NCBI GenBank assembly: GCA_028279875.1
Contig: JANQMU010000087.1
Span: 1 to 64,000 of the forward strand
Length of the DNA stretch: 64,000 bases
DNA from: Rhizobiaceae bacterium
GTDB taxonomy: Bacteria > Pseudomonadota > Alphaproteobacteria > Rhizobiales > Rhizobiaceae
Reading direction: 5' to 3'
Shown: positions 15,542-25,133 of the stretch, in pieces
Position numbering within the stretch: position 1 is the stretch's first letter
How the letters are laid out: each line of letters starts with the position of its first letter
The notes under the pieces: model-generated
What the model saw: only the letters and a program-made list of their open reading frames with translations
Told to the model about the DNA's origin: nothing
The model's database searches: none
Translations under genes and position numbers: made by a program

Positions 15542-15721
15542 ATGGTCGGTATCTTTATACGGGCCAACGCGCTGGCCTGGAACCGCATGCGCAGGATCGG
15601 TCTGCTTGATCTCGATTCAACGGACGCGGCATCGCCGATTACCCCGCCGCCAGTGCGTCCGGGTCGGCAAGGATCATTCTCGGCATCGTTTTCCCGGTCA
15701 TTCAGTGGGATATCTTCATGA
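15542..15721 (+). CDS. 59-aa small phage protein
   Basis: A short frame (MVGIFIRANALAWNRMRR...) fills the space between the spike-base-like gene and the next structural gene. GGAG lies 7 nt upstream and its stop overlaps the following start as ATGA. The C-terminal part is Pro- then Ser/Phe-rich. Function is unknown. The ribosome binding site and coupling make it a credible gene. Confidence 0.6.
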   Translation: MVGIFIRANALAWNRMRRIGLLDLDSTDAASPITPPPVRPGRQGSFSASFSRSFSGISS

Positions 15722-16494
15722 CACAACTGGATATTACAGCGCTCAAGCGGGAATTTGACCGACTTTTTGTCATCAACACGACAGGCGACATCGAAGCGGA
15801 TGAAGTAGAGGCCGTGTTGGTCGACTTTGCGGACAGCGTGACGTTCCTGCCCACACCAGGCCCTGCCAGTTTCAAGAATTTCTTCATTGCCGGTCAGGAT
15901 CAGATTGTTGATGATGGGTTTGCGCTCACAGGCACCAAAACCTTCCACTATGCGATCTCGGATACGGCCAATGTCACCGGCACGGTCACGATCACACAGA
16001 ACGCGGTCAATCTGACGACCACGGCACCATTGGCAGGCCCGACAGTGGATCTTGTCGTCAATGACGTGACGTTTACGGCCGGGCAGGTGGTGACATTCGA
16101 GGCGTCGGCCAATGAAAGCGGCGTAGGGACATTCAGCAGGCAATTCACGATCACGGCCCGCACGGCGGATGACTATCTCTACTATGGCTCGCAGGTGTCG
16201 AGTGATGGAACGACCTTCGATTTTGCCAATGAAACGCGCACCCCGTTCGTGTCCGGTTCACAGACGTTCACTTTGCCCGTGTGGGCTGGTCAGGAACATG
16301 TGGTCATAGCGCAGAAGGGTACAGAGCCGTCCATTACGTCGGTCGATATCGATGGCACGAACCAGTTTCGGGGCTTTACGCTGACCAAGGATGCCTTTTT
16401 GGTGAACAGTCAGCAGTTTGATGCGCTGGTTTCCGATCAGTCGCTTGATGGTTCGGTCATGAGCGGTGCGCGTGTCACCATCGGGAGGGGTTAG
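15718..16494 (+). CDS. Probable virion or spike structural protein
   Basis: 258 aa, acidic, rich in Thr/Val/Gly beta-strand sequence after a short helical start (MTQLDITALKREFDRLFV). Residues about 70-150 look like an Ig-like or jelly-roll domain. The end (DGSVMSGARVTIGRG) is conserved-looking. No named family is recognised. The company of a spike-base-like gene and a large fibre-like gene suggests a spike or fibre component. Confidence 0.6.
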   Translation: MTQLDITALKREFDRLFVINTTGDIEADEVEAVLVDFADSVTFLPTPGPASFKNFFIAGQDQIVDDGFALTGTKTFHYAISDTANVTGTVTITQNAVNLTTTAPLAGPTVDLVVNDVTFTAGQVVTFEASANESGVGTFSRQFTITARTADDYLYYGSQVSSDGTTFDFANETRTPFVSGSQTFTLPVWAGQEHVVIAQKGTEPSITSVDIDGTNQFRGFTLTKDAFLVNSQQFDALVSDQSLDGSVMSGARVTIGRG

Positions 16495-18651
16495 ATGCCT
16501 ATCCGTTTTGTTGACGACCTGGAATCCGGCACTGGCAGCCCGATAGTCCCGCAAAGCATCGTCAAGGCACCGACAGGGGCGACAGAGGATAACGCGGACG
16601 ATTATCTGAAAAACCTTGCCGGCTCCCTTCTGGCATGGAATTTCGACGCGACGACAACGGACGCGACCGACCCCGGCACGTCGAACGTAGCCATCAACAA
16701 CGCGGCCAAGGCCAGCGCCACCATTCTGACTTTCAATACGTCGTCGGCGGTAGATGCTGCACGGTTCGATGAATTCCTCGGCACGCTCGGCAGCGATGAC
16801 AGGGTATTCTTGCAGCAGCGCACGGCGACAGGAAACGGCATCCTCTATAGGCTGACAGGCGCGGCATCCACATCGGGAACGCGGGTTAACCTGCCTGTGA
16901 CCAGTGAGCGCACGCTCGGCAGTGAATTTACCGACAATGCGACCTTGAACGTGTCGTTCTTCAGCCGGGGCATAAGCGCTATCCAGGCGCTGTTTCTGGC
17001 CGAAATCACGCAGACCGGCGGTGTGTTCGGTTTCACGGCAAATGTCAAGATCGACCGGGACAATGTAGAGGCCAATTACAGAGCCGTTATTGAAGCCGGC
17101 GGTACGCCAGTAGATATCAGCGCGTTGACGAGCAAGGTTAACGCGCTTTTCCCGCTCACGCCGGATGTGAGCATTCTGACGGACTGGGCAACGATCTATG
17201 ATCCTGCACACGGTTCAGAGAATGTCGCTATTGTCGACGGGTACACCAGCCTTGTCGATTTTCGGGCGACCGACAACAGGTATGAAGCGGCGGGCATCAC
17301 CTATACGGCGGGTTTCGGTGTATCGGACTATGCTGGCCTATCCGACAGTGTACACAGGTCATTCGGCCTGAGCGGCGGGGCTGCGGCAAATCAAACGCTG
17401 GTGTCCATCACAGACGGGATGACGCAAATCCCGTTCATCGATATGACGGCGGCGGGCAATTTCAGGGTCAACGACTTCACGCCGGCACGCGCGCAAGATG
17501 AAGTCGTGACAAACCATCTGGAATTTGCCTCTCTGGATGCAGGTTCGGTGGGTAACGGCACGATATCGCAGGGCGGGGCGGCATCTACATATCTGGTACC
17601 CGACTATCCAGCTAACACGACATCGCAAACGCGCGGTTTGGTGGTTGAATTTGAAGTCCTTGTTAATGGGGCGGATCAAAACGCGGCCGGGTTTGTCACC
17701 GTTGACGGTTTCCCCGACACGGATATCGCTTCCACCAATGATGTGGACCATACGTTTTTTACCGGATGGCCGCTTAATCGTTCCATAACAGCGACATTTC
17801 GGTTTGCTACCCGTATACCGGCAAGTGATCTTCTGTTGGACATCACCCTGCAATCAGCGCCAAGCGACGTTACGTTCAGAATCAACAGCGTAGAAATAGC
17901 GCAGAACTACACGGCTTCTGTCGTTATCGCGCGGGTCGACAATTACATCACATTGCAGGATGCAGGTGGCGATTTCACTTTTTCGAATCCAAGCGAATTG
18001 TTGATAGAGTTCGAGACGATTCCGGGCGGCACCGCCATAGAGGCCGTGCCTGTTGTCAGGGACAATACGACTGGCACGGTAGCTCAACTGAACAACATCA
18101 CGCTAAAGCCTCCGTCACCGGGCTTTGATGAATTGCAGGTGCCGGACACCATCGAATTCAGAACGTTCCTTGCGGACCATTATTTGAGTCACAGCGAGCT
18201 GGCCCATTTGGTGGGTCGGCGCGGCACGAAATGGGTATATGGTCTGGCGCGGCTGAACACGGTGACGGGCCGTGCGGTAACGCAACCGATGGATTTGGCC
18301 ACCGGCACAACGTTGAATAGTGCGGCCATATCGACAAATCTGGCACCGGTTGAAGTCTATCAGGCGACCGGCACGGGTAGCGGCCCCGGCGAACTGGTCA
18401 ATCTGGTCAGCCTGCCAGCGAATTACACAAACTATGATTTCGTCCACATCACCGAACGCAACCCCGGCCCGCCGATTGAATGGCGGCACACGGTCATTAC
18501 CACGCACCTGCTGAATTCCGGCGATGTCGGTGCGTCCGATTTGCTTCGCCTGCAGGGTAACACGGACCTGACATGGACAGCGGGCAGCAGGACAATAACT
18601 GTCTCAGACAGTGCCCAGGAGATTTACCGCGTTGTTCTGGTGGATACCTGA
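16495..18651 (+). CDS. Large tail-spike/fibre-like structural protein
   Basis: 718 aa, strongly beta-rich, Thr/Ala/Asp-rich, almost no Cys, with many short hydrophobic alternations typical of fibrous virion proteins. Starts with MPIRFVDDLESGTGSPIVP. GGGAGGGG lies just before the ATG. It belongs to a four-gene run inserted between portal and scaffold. It is probably an adhesin or spike. No enzymatic motif was seen. Confidence 0.6.
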   Translation: MPIRFVDDLESGTGSPIVPQSIVKAPTGATEDNADDYLKNLAGSLLAWNFDATTTDATDPGTSNVAINNAAKASATILTFNTSSAVDAARFDEFLGTLGSDDRVFLQQRTATGNGILYRLTGAASTSGTRVNLPVTSERTLGSEFTDNATLNVSFFSRGISAIQALFLAEITQTGGVFGFTANVKIDRDNVEANYRAVIEAGGTPVDISALTSKVNALFPLTPDVSILTDWATIYDPAHGSENVAIVDGYTSLVDFRATDNRYEAAGITYTAGFGVSDYAGLSDSVHRSFGLSGGAAANQTLVSITDGMTQIPFIDMTAAGNFRVNDFTPARAQDEVVTNHLEFASLDAGSVGNGTISQGGAASTYLVPDYPANTTSQTRGLVVEFEVLVNGADQNAAGFVTVDGFPDTDIASTNDVDHTFFTGWPLNRSITATFRFATRIPASDLLLDITLQSAPSDVTFRINSVEIAQNYTASVVIARVDNYITLQDAGGDFTFSNPSELLIEFETIPGGTAIEAVPVVRDNTTGTVAQLNNITLKPPSPGFDELQVPDTIEFRTFLADHYLSHSELAHLVGRRGTKWVYGLARLNTVTGRAVTQPMDLATGTTLNSAAISTNLAPVEVYQATGTGSGPGELVNLVSLPANYTNYDFVHITERNPGPPIEWRHTVITTHLLNSGDVGASDLLRLQGNTDLTWTAGSRTITVSDSAQEIYRVVLVDT

Positions 18652-18653
18652 TC

Positions 18654-19019
18654 ATGGTAGGCATTCGGCCCGGCCCCGGCACATCGGAGGCGGAAACGCT
18701 AACGCACGGACCGCAACGTTATCTCACCGCGAGCGGGGACACCGACCAGACGACATCATTCATCGATTTCGACGCGCAATCGGCTTCTCAGGTTGTCAAT
18801 CTTCGCGATGAAGATCATGCAGCGGACATGCACTACCATATCCGGGTGACGTCAAACAGCACGAATTCAATTGCCGTTCAACGCAAGGCAGGGTCGACAA
18901 AAACAATCAGCGGCGAGTTCGTTGGGCAAACACTGACAGGGGCCACGTCCTTCACGCTATTCAAAGAGGATGGAACTGTCCGACTCCGGCCGAACGGGGA
19001 CAACTGGGCACCGTACTAG
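18654..19019 (+). CDS. Small beta-rich virion protein
   Basis: 121 aa. Starts MVGIRPGPGTSEAETLT. The second half (KTISGEFVGQTLTGATSFTLFKEDG) resembles the beta strands of phage fibre tips or spike-base proteins. It starts 3 nt after the large fibre-like gene. Likely part of the same spike/fibre assembly. No family is certain. Confidence 0.55.
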   Translation: MVGIRPGPGTSEAETLTHGPQRYLTASGDTDQTTSFIDFDAQSASQVVNLRDEDHAADMHYHIRVTSNSTNSIAVQRKAGSTKTISGEFVGQTLTGATSFTLFKEDGTVRLRPNGDNWAPY

Positions 19020-19028
19020 AGAGACTGA

Positions 19029-19319
19029 ATGACGATTTATGTGCGCCGAAACGGTGTCCTTGTCGACAAAAAGACAGGACAGCCGATGGAAAAGCCTGTC
19101 CGTGATTCATGGCCGGACTTCCAGATCATCAAGCCGATGCCGGAATACCGCTCGCCAATCGACGGGCGGATGATCACCACGAAACACGAGCGGCGCGAAG
19201 ATCTGAAACGCAACGGTTGTTACGAGTATGAGCCGACCGCTTCACCGACCGGCGGGAAGATCAAAAACAAGGATTTCGCCCGTAGACGCGGCCTACAGGT
19301 CTCAGAGGAATACAGATGA
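19029..19319 (+). CDS. Conserved podovirus head-region protein
   Basis: 96 aa, basic. A repeated theme of short phage head-region proteins is seen: MTIYVRRNGVLVDKKTGQPME at the start, then SPIDGRMITTKHERREDLKRNGCYEYEP in the middle. Function is not established. It overlaps the scaffold gene by four bases (ATGA), so it may act in assembly. Confidence 0.65.
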   Translation: MTIYVRRNGVLVDKKTGQPMEKPVRDSWPDFQIIKPMPEYRSPIDGRMITTKHERREDLKRNGCYEYEPTASPTGGKIKNKDFARRRGLQVSEEYR

Positions 19320-20491
19320 AGGACGATCAGATGAATGTTGAGCAGGAAGTGCAGGCGGCAACGCCGGAGACCAATCAGGACGCGCCGCCAGTCGACCCCG
19401 GGCCGTCCGAAACCGACCTGATGGCCGAAGTCTTTGATAAGCATATCGACAAAGACGGTATCATCAAGGAGGAAAAGCCGGCCAAGAAAGAAGCGAAAGC
19501 AGAGCCGGAGCCGAAAGAGCCTGAAAAGGACGAAAAAGCCGAATCCGCCCCGCCAAAGGGCAAAGAGGCTTCGCTTGAGGGCGAAGAAGGCGCGGATGAG
19601 GATGAAGGGGACGGCTCAACCCCCGCTGATCGGTCCGAATCCGCGCCCGCACCGGCTCACCTGCCCAAAGCGGTAAAGGATGTCTGGGCAAAGTTGGATT
19701 CGGACGTCCAGAAGGTCATTGAAGATCGCGAACGGGAATTTGGCGCGAAATTTGGCGAAATGGGCCGTCAAATTGAGCAGGTCAAGCCGCTTTCCGACAA
19801 GTTGAACGGGATGATTGAGGCGTATCCGGACTTGAAAGACCGGACGCCGGAACAACTGGCACAGGGTGCAGCAGAGCTTGCTGCCGTGCAGATGGAGTTG
19901 GACAAAAACCCTGTCGAAATGGTCTTGAAAATCGCTCAAACCTACGGCGTTATCCCGCAATTGCAACAGGCGTTTTCGGGACAGCAGCCAACCAACGAAC
20001 AGGCGACAATCGCCCGTTTGAACCAGCAAGTGGCGCAGCTACAGCGCCAAATACAGAACGCACCGAACGACCAGCCCGATATCGCGGGCATGGTTGACAT
20101 ACAGTTACAGGAACGCGATGCGAAGCTGGCAGTAGCCGACTTCGCCGCAAAGAACGCGCAGACATACGGGGCTGTGGAGAACGTACTTCCACAGTTCATT
20201 GATATGGCTCGCGACGAAAACCCCGCTGCATCGTTCACGGAACTTTTGCAGAGGGGCCATGAACTGGCAGTGAACGCTTTTAACGTCAATGGGGCAACTG
20301 CACAGGAACCCGGCAAACAGGACACTGCGGAAGCGGCTCCTGACAAGCCGGAACCTGCCAAGGAACACTCCAAAAGAACCGTGAAGGCCATCAAAGCCGC
20401 CTCTTTACCAAAATCAAGCGGCAAGTCCGAACCGCCCCCAAAGACCGATGACGAGTTGATGGGGGACGCTTGGGACCGGCTTAACCCTTGA
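19316..20491 (+). CDS. Scaffolding protein
   Basis: 391 aa, very rich in Glu, Lys, Pro and Ala in the first 120 residues, then long helical Gln-rich coiled-coil segments (ATIARLNQQVAQLQRQIQ) and a basic C-terminus. This composition and the position directly before the coat gene match podovirus scaffold proteins, which guide procapsid assembly and then leave. No protease gene is adjacent, consistent with P22-like release. Confidence 0.75.
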   Translation: MKDDQMNVEQEVQAATPETNQDAPPVDPGPSETDLMAEVFDKHIDKDGIIKEEKPAKKEAKAEPEPKEPEKDEKAESAPPKGKEASLEGEEGADEDEGDGSTPADRSESAPAPAHLPKAVKDVWAKLDSDVQKVIEDREREFGAKFGEMGRQIEQVKPLSDKLNGMIEAYPDLKDRTPEQLAQGAAELAAVQMELDKNPVEMVLKIAQTYGVIPQLQQAFSGQQPTNEQATIARLNQQVAQLQRQIQNAPNDQPDIAGMVDIQLQERDAKLAVADFAAKNAQTYGAVENVLPQFIDMARDENPAASFTELLQRGHELAVNAFNVNGATAQEPGKQDTAEAAPDKPEPAKEHSKRTVKAIKAASLPKSSGKSEPPPKTDDELMGDAWDRLNP

Positions 20492-20513
20492 TCCAATCTT
20501 TTGGAGCTGAAAA

Positions 20514-21482
20514 ATGGCAACGCCATCACAAATCTTCACCGAAATGGTGACGACGACTCAGCGGCATTGGGGCGAGGAGTTGGCGGACAACGTTTCCGAA
20601 CACAACGCCTTCCTCAATCGGCTGAAAAACAAGAACATGATCATGAATGTCAGCGGCGGTTATGAAATCGCCCTGCCTTTGGATTATGCCGAGAATTCGA
20701 CATATCAGCGCTACAGCGGGTATGACGAATTGAACACCAATGCTTCCGACGTCCTGACATCGGCCAAATACGAGTTTCAACAGGCTGCACTGCATGTGAC
20801 CGCAAACGGCCGTGAAATTCGTATGAACATGGGCACCAAAGAGCGCATGATCGACCTGGTCAAGGCGCGGAAGAAAAATGCGATGCGAACGTCCGCCAAC
20901 AACATGTCAATCGACATCTATTCCGATGGCGCTCTGGACAATCAGATTGGCGGTCTGGCGCATATCATTCAAAACAACGGCCTTGGGACGGTCGGCGGCA
21001 TCAACTCCAGCACGTTTTCGTTCTGGCGCAACCAATTCCGGGAAATTCCCGGCACGGATGCGTTCGCGGGAACGGTTCTAAAGGATAACATGAACATCCT
21101 TTGGCTGGCCTTGAATCGCGGCAAAGACAAGCCGGACCTCATTCTGGCAACGCACGACTTCTATTCCAGTTACGAAAGTAACGAACAGCAGTTGCAGCGT
21201 TACATGGATGGGAAAATGGCCGATGCCGGCTTCATCACCATCAAGTACAAAACGGCGGATGTGGTCTTTGACGATAACTCCAATTTCACCACGACCGGTG
21301 AAAAAATGTATTTCGTCAATACGGACTACCTCTACCTGAAACAGCATCGCGAGGCGCAATGGACGCCGGACGATCCAAAAATGCCGACCAACCAAGACGC
21401 CGTTGTGGTTCCGATCTACTGGATGGGCAATCTGTGTTGCTCAAACCGTGATCTCCAAGGCGTTCTTATCGACGCGGCTTAA
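20514..21482 (+). CDS. Major capsid protein
   Basis: 322 aa. It follows the scaffold gene and has a strong ribosome binding site (GGAGCTG). MATPSQIFTEMVTTTQRHWGE, then REIRMNMGTKERMIDLVKAR and DLILATHDFYSSYE, resemble coat proteins of alphaproteobacterial podoviruses, which adopt the HK97 fold. It forms the icosahedral shell. Confidence 0.88.
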   Translation: MATPSQIFTEMVTTTQRHWGEELADNVSEHNAFLNRLKNKNMIMNVSGGYEIALPLDYAENSTYQRYSGYDELNTNASDVLTSAKYEFQQAALHVTANGREIRMNMGTKERMIDLVKARKKNAMRTSANNMSIDIYSDGALDNQIGGLAHIIQNNGLGTVGGINSSTFSFWRNQFREIPGTDAFAGTVLKDNMNILWLALNRGKDKPDLILATHDFYSSYESNEQQLQRYMDGKMADAGFITIKYKTADVVFDDNSNFTTTGEKMYFVNTDYLYLKQHREAQWTPDDPKMPTNQDAVVVPIYWMGNLCCSNRDLQGVLIDAA

Positions 21483-21493
21483 GGAGAAAAAAA

Positions 21494-22021
21494 ATGGGCA
21501 CGATTGGTGCAATCCTTACACTGTGGGAAAGCCAGACAGGCGCTCTTTCGGGTGCCGGTCCTCGCCCCCACCGCTCATATGGGCTTGGCGACTGCTACAA
21601 GCACGATGACGGCACGTTCTGGGTCTATTGTCAGGCCAATGGCGCACTTTCGGGCGATGGGTACGTTGTATCCGTCGACGAAAGCTATAACGCCACGGAA
21701 CTGACAACCGCAGCGTCCGCTTTCGGCGACCGGATCGGCATTTGCCATTCGCAGGCCGCCGATGGGTCATCGCTTGCGGTCACCACGGGTCAACGTGGCT
21801 GGGTGCAGGTCTATGGCGCATCGTCGGTACGTGTGGCCGCCAGCGCGGCGGCCAATGCGCAGCTTACGTCAACCACAACGACGGGTGAGCTTGACGACGC
21901 CGCAGGCACCGGTACGCGGAATATTCGCGGGCTGGTGATTAACACGACACAGGGCGGCTCAGCCGGGCTGAACACCACCGGCCTCCTGAACTGGCCGGAA
22001 TTGCAGGGCACAAACGCCTAA
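21494..22021 (+). CDS. Capsid-associated (decoration-like) protein
   Basis: 175 aa, Ala/Gly/Thr-rich and beta-rich, located 11 bp after the coat gene with an AAGGAG site. A C-terminal part (GVQ-like VYGASSVRVAASAAANAQLTS) resembles the small decoration or 'cement' proteins that follow coat genes. The assignment is from position and composition. A strong hairpin follows the stop. Confidence 0.55.
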   Translation: MGTIGAILTLWESQTGALSGAGPRPHRSYGLGDCYKHDDGTFWVYCQANGALSGDGYVVSVDESYNATELTTAASAFGDRIGICHSQAADGSSLAVTTGQRGWVQVYGASSVRVAASAAANAQLTSTTTTGELDDAAGTGTRNIRGLVINTTQGGSAGLNTTGLLNWPELQGTNA

Positions 22022-22026
22022 GGATT

Positions 22027-22049
22027 GGGGGCTTCGGCCCCCTTTCTTC
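22027..22049 (+). terminator. UUCG-tetraloop terminator or attenuator after coat genes
   Basis: GGGGGC-TTCG-GCCCCC (22027-22042) followed by TTTCTTCT. It starts 5 nt after the stop at 22021 and sits inside an otherwise continuous structural operon. It likely trims transcription after the two most abundant proteins, so that downstream genes are expressed less. Confidence 0.85.
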
Positions 22050-22074
22050 TGCCCTCAAGCATTGGAGAGTTAAA

Positions 22075-22782
22075 ATGGCAATCGCATTATTCAAGGTTTT
22101 GGAATTCGCTACCAAATTCCACAGGAACCACGAGACCGGCAAAAAGGACAAACCGGTTGATTGGGTCCTTCTTTCCAACCCGAACGGCGGCAATCAGACA
22201 TGGCACCGTGTCAAAGACCTTGTGTATGACCCGGAGAAGTTCGGCGGCGATGATGATGAAAGTGGCCGCCGGGTGGATATGGAGCAGGCGTTCCGGGGCC
22301 GATGGGCGGTGATTGAGCCAAAATACCGCAATTGGAAACAGGGCGAGAAGTTGCCCGAAGAAGGCACGGCGCTTGCATCGTGGCCATTCCTGAACGTCGA
22401 TGAAGTGCGTGCATTCCAAGCGGCAGGTATTCGAACGGTTGAGGAAGTCGCTGGCATGAATGACGCGGCAATGGGCCGTGTTGCGGTGCCGGCTATCCGG
22501 GAAAAACGCAAAGCCGCACGGCAACTTTTGGAGAATGCCGACAAGGTAGAGATGCAGACTCAGATTGAGGCATTGCAGAAGCAAATCGCCGAATTGAAGG
22601 ACATTTCTCAAAACTCCGAGGGAGAGGAATACGTGTCGGTGCCGGTAACTCCGGGTAATAAATCTACCGAAGATGCTCCGGAGGAAAAGGCAGCGCCGAC
22701 GCCGGAAGAAATCATCGCGCAATCCACACCTTCACCGGATGCCCCGAAGCGCCGGGGACGACCGCGCAAGGACGCGGCTTGA
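22075..22782 (+). CDS. Phage protein with helical C-terminus and AT-hook-like tail
   Basis: 235 aa. N-terminal globular part (PVDWVLLSNPNGGNQTWHRVKDL), then a segment like a helix-hairpin-helix (RAFQAAGIRTVEEVAGMNDAAMGRV), a coiled coil (MQTQIEALQKQIAEL) and a Pro/Glu-rich linker ending KRRGRPRKDAA, an AT-hook-like basic motif. The family is not recognised; position suggests a head or DNA-binding virion protein. Confidence 0.6.
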   Translation: MAIALFKVLEFATKFHRNHETGKKDKPVDWVLLSNPNGGNQTWHRVKDLVYDPEKFGGDDDESGRRVDMEQAFRGRWAVIEPKYRNWKQGEKLPEEGTALASWPFLNVDEVRAFQAAGIRTVEEVAGMNDAAMGRVAVPAIREKRKAARQLLENADKVEMQTQIEALQKQIAELKDISQNSEGEEYVSVPVTPGNKSTEDAPEEKAAPTPEEIIAQSTPSPDAPKRRGRPRKDAA

Positions 22783-22791
22783 GGCTGATCA

Positions 22792-23538
22792 ATGGCAACC
22801 ACCGTCAAGACTGTCATGGACAAGGTGGCGCGTAGATGTTCCACCGTCGCCCCGACCACATGGATAGGCGCGACCACTGACAGCCATTTGGAGCTTCTGG
22901 ACTTCCTGGACGATACCCTTGAAGAAGTCCGCAAGCGCCGTGACTGGGAAGAACCCATCGGCGCGGATGCTGTCATCACAGGGCCAGGGACGGTTGTTGA
23001 CGATCATTCGCAGCATGATTTGCCCGCCAACTGGTATCGTATCAACCGGGATGCATTGGCCGTATATGAGCGGACGACAACCCGTCGCCGTGGGTTACCC
23101 ATCACGACAAGCGGCAAATGGACGGCCCTGAAATCTGTCGGGACAGCCGGTGCATACCGATATTTCCGCACCATCGGCAGCCCCGGAGCCAGAAAGATCA
23201 TATTCTTCCGCCCGCTTGGGGCCAATGACAGCATAACCATTGCCTATATGACGGACTATTGGAACGCCACGTCAGGGGGCACGCTGCAGAGCACATGGCA
23301 GAACGATTCGGACATCATGTTGTTCGATCCGCGCATGATCGAACTGGGAATTCGATGGCGCTGGCTGCAGCAAAAGGGGCTGCCATATGACGATATCTTG
23401 GCCGAATTCAACGCATATGTCGTCCGTGAAGGCAATGATGACCGAGTAATTCGCAAAGTGGTCATTGGGGAGTCCGGAGACGAATTCCGCGCCCCTTGGG
23501 ATGTTCCCGTGCCAGACTTTATCCCACCGAGTAGCTAA
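22792..23538 (+). CDS. Head completion/adaptor protein
   Basis: 248 aa. Layout MATTVKTVMDKVARRCSTV, then LELLDFLDDTLEEVRKRRDW and a C-terminal DPRMIELGIRWRWLQQKG helix fits the podovirus adaptor family (P22 gp4-like position), which docks beneath portal. It lies directly before the gp10-like gene and overlaps it by one base (TAATG). Confidence 0.7.
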   Translation: MATTVKTVMDKVARRCSTVAPTTWIGATTDSHLELLDFLDDTLEEVRKRRDWEEPIGADAVITGPGTVVDDHSQHDLPANWYRINRDALAVYERTTTRRRGLPITTSGKWTALKSVGTAGAYRYFRTIGSPGARKIIFFRPLGANDSITIAYMTDYWNATSGGTLQSTWQNDSDIMLFDPRMIELGIRWRWLQQKGLPYDDILAEFNAYVVREGNDDRVIRKVVIGESGDEFRAPWDVPVPDFIPPSS

Positions 23539-25133
23539 TGGTTCTCTTTGATCGCAGAAGCGGCCGATCATCGCTTCGGCAGCAACAGTCGCAGACGCAC
23601 ACATTTCCAGCCCCGCGCCGTGGCCTGATCCGGAATGACTCGTTCGCTGTGCCACAGGGTGAGGGTGCGGAAGTCATGGACAACTATTTTCCGACAACTC
23701 AAGGGGCGAGATTGCGCAGGGGATTGAGGCGGCATGCCACATTGGCGGGGGATGTCGAGTATCTGGCGACATACGATTCCGGCACCAACGACCAGATTTA
23801 TGCAGCCGATGGCACGGCGATCTACAATATCACCAGCCCGGCGGACCCGGATGTTGTGCCGACCGCCGATGTAACGGGCCAGACATCCGGCGACTATTCG
23901 TCGGTTCAGTTCACGACAAGCGGCGGTACGTTCCTTGTCATGGTGAACGGGGCCGATGACGAACAGCTTTATGACGGCACGGTGTGGGATGCCATCAATG
24001 CCGGTTCCGCGCCCATATCGATAACGGGTGTCAGTACCAGCGACTTATCCTTTGTCTGGAAATTCAAAAGCCGCCTGTTTTACGTGCAGAAATCATCGCT
24101 ATCCGCGTGGTATCTGCCCGTTGATTCTGTCGGGGGCGCGGCAGCCGAATTCCCGCTTGGGGGCGTGTTTCAACGTGGCGGCACGCTGTTGTTCGGGGTG
24201 ACTTGGTCGCTCGATGCCGGAGACGGGCTTGACGATGTGTGTGTGTTCGTCACGACAGAAGGCGAAATGGCCGTCTATGAAGGCACAGACCCGGCAAGCG
24301 CCAGCACATGGTCTCTTGTCGGTGTCTACCAGATTGGCCGGCCGCTTGGCAAAAACGCATGGTTCAGGGCCGGCGGTGATGTTGCGATTGCGACCGACGA
24401 TGCCATTGTCCCAATATCTGCTTCTGTTCGGCAGGACCGGGGCGCGGTACAGGCGGACGCGATCACCTATCCGATAGAGGAATTATGGCGGGAAACGGTA
24501 GACGAGCGCAAGGGGCTTGGCGCGTTCAACATGCAGCTTTGGTACACCGAAACGCTTTTGCTGGTCGGTATCCCCAGTTCGACGGGATTGGAGACATTTT
24601 GCCTCGTTTCCAATTCCAGAACCGGCGCTTGGGCGAAATATACCGGCTGGGATGTCAACGCCGTGACGGTGTTCCTGGACCGGCTTTATATCGGCAGCAC
24701 CAACAACCGGGTCTATGAGGCGAACGTTACCGGCATAGACGACGATGTGACCTATTCAGCGGTTCTCGTCCCGCGTTTCGACACCCTCAACATGTCCGAA
24801 GAAAAGCAGGCGCTATCCGTCCGGCTCAATGCGTTGCGCCGCGCGCCAGTGAGTTTTCAATTGTTCTGCAATGCGGATTGGCAGGTCAGTGTCCCGACCG
24901 CGATTCCCGCCGATGCCGACGCGGGGGCTGGGCAATGGGACGTCGGCTTGTGGGATTCGGCGATGTGGGATTCGGCTGAACAACGTGTTCGCCTTTCCGA
25001 TTGGCGCACGGTGCTTGCGAACGGTTATTCACTGGCCCCCGGAATACAGATCACGTCAGGGCGCACAACGCAGCCGGACATTGAAGTCATCTCGTTAGAG
25101 GTTCTTTACACATTGGGCGAAGTGACCGGATGA
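23538..25133 (+). CDS. Packaged-DNA stabilisation/tail hub protein (P22 gp10-like)
   Basis: 531 aa. Following an N-terminal arm (PRRGLIRNDSFAVPQGEGAEVMDNYFPTTQGARLRRGL) are repeated beta strands with an anti-parallel propeller feel (YDGTVWDAIN, FKSRLFYVQKSSLSAWYLP). P22 gp10 and relatives form the tail hub that plugs the portal. The order adaptor then gp10-like then ejection genes agrees. Confidence 0.8.
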   Translation: MVLFDRRSGRSSLRQQQSQTHTFPAPRRGLIRNDSFAVPQGEGAEVMDNYFPTTQGARLRRGLRRHATLAGDVEYLATYDSGTNDQIYAADGTAIYNITSPADPDVVPTADVTGQTSGDYSSVQFTTSGGTFLVMVNGADDEQLYDGTVWDAINAGSAPISITGVSTSDLSFVWKFKSRLFYVQKSSLSAWYLPVDSVGGAAAEFPLGGVFQRGGTLLFGVTWSLDAGDGLDDVCVFVTTEGEMAVYEGTDPASASTWSLVGVYQIGRPLGKNAWFRAGGDVAIATDDAIVPISASVRQDRGAVQADAITYPIEELWRETVDERKGLGAFNMQLWYTETLLLVGIPSSTGLETFCLVSNSRTGAWAKYTGWDVNAVTVFLDRLYIGSTNNRVYEANVTGIDDDVTYSAVLVPRFDTLNMSEEKQALSVRLNALRRAPVSFQLFCNADWQVSVPTAIPADADAGAGQWDVGLWDSAMWDSAEQRVRLSDWRTVLANGYSLAPGIQITSGRTTQPDIEVISLEVLYTLGEVTG

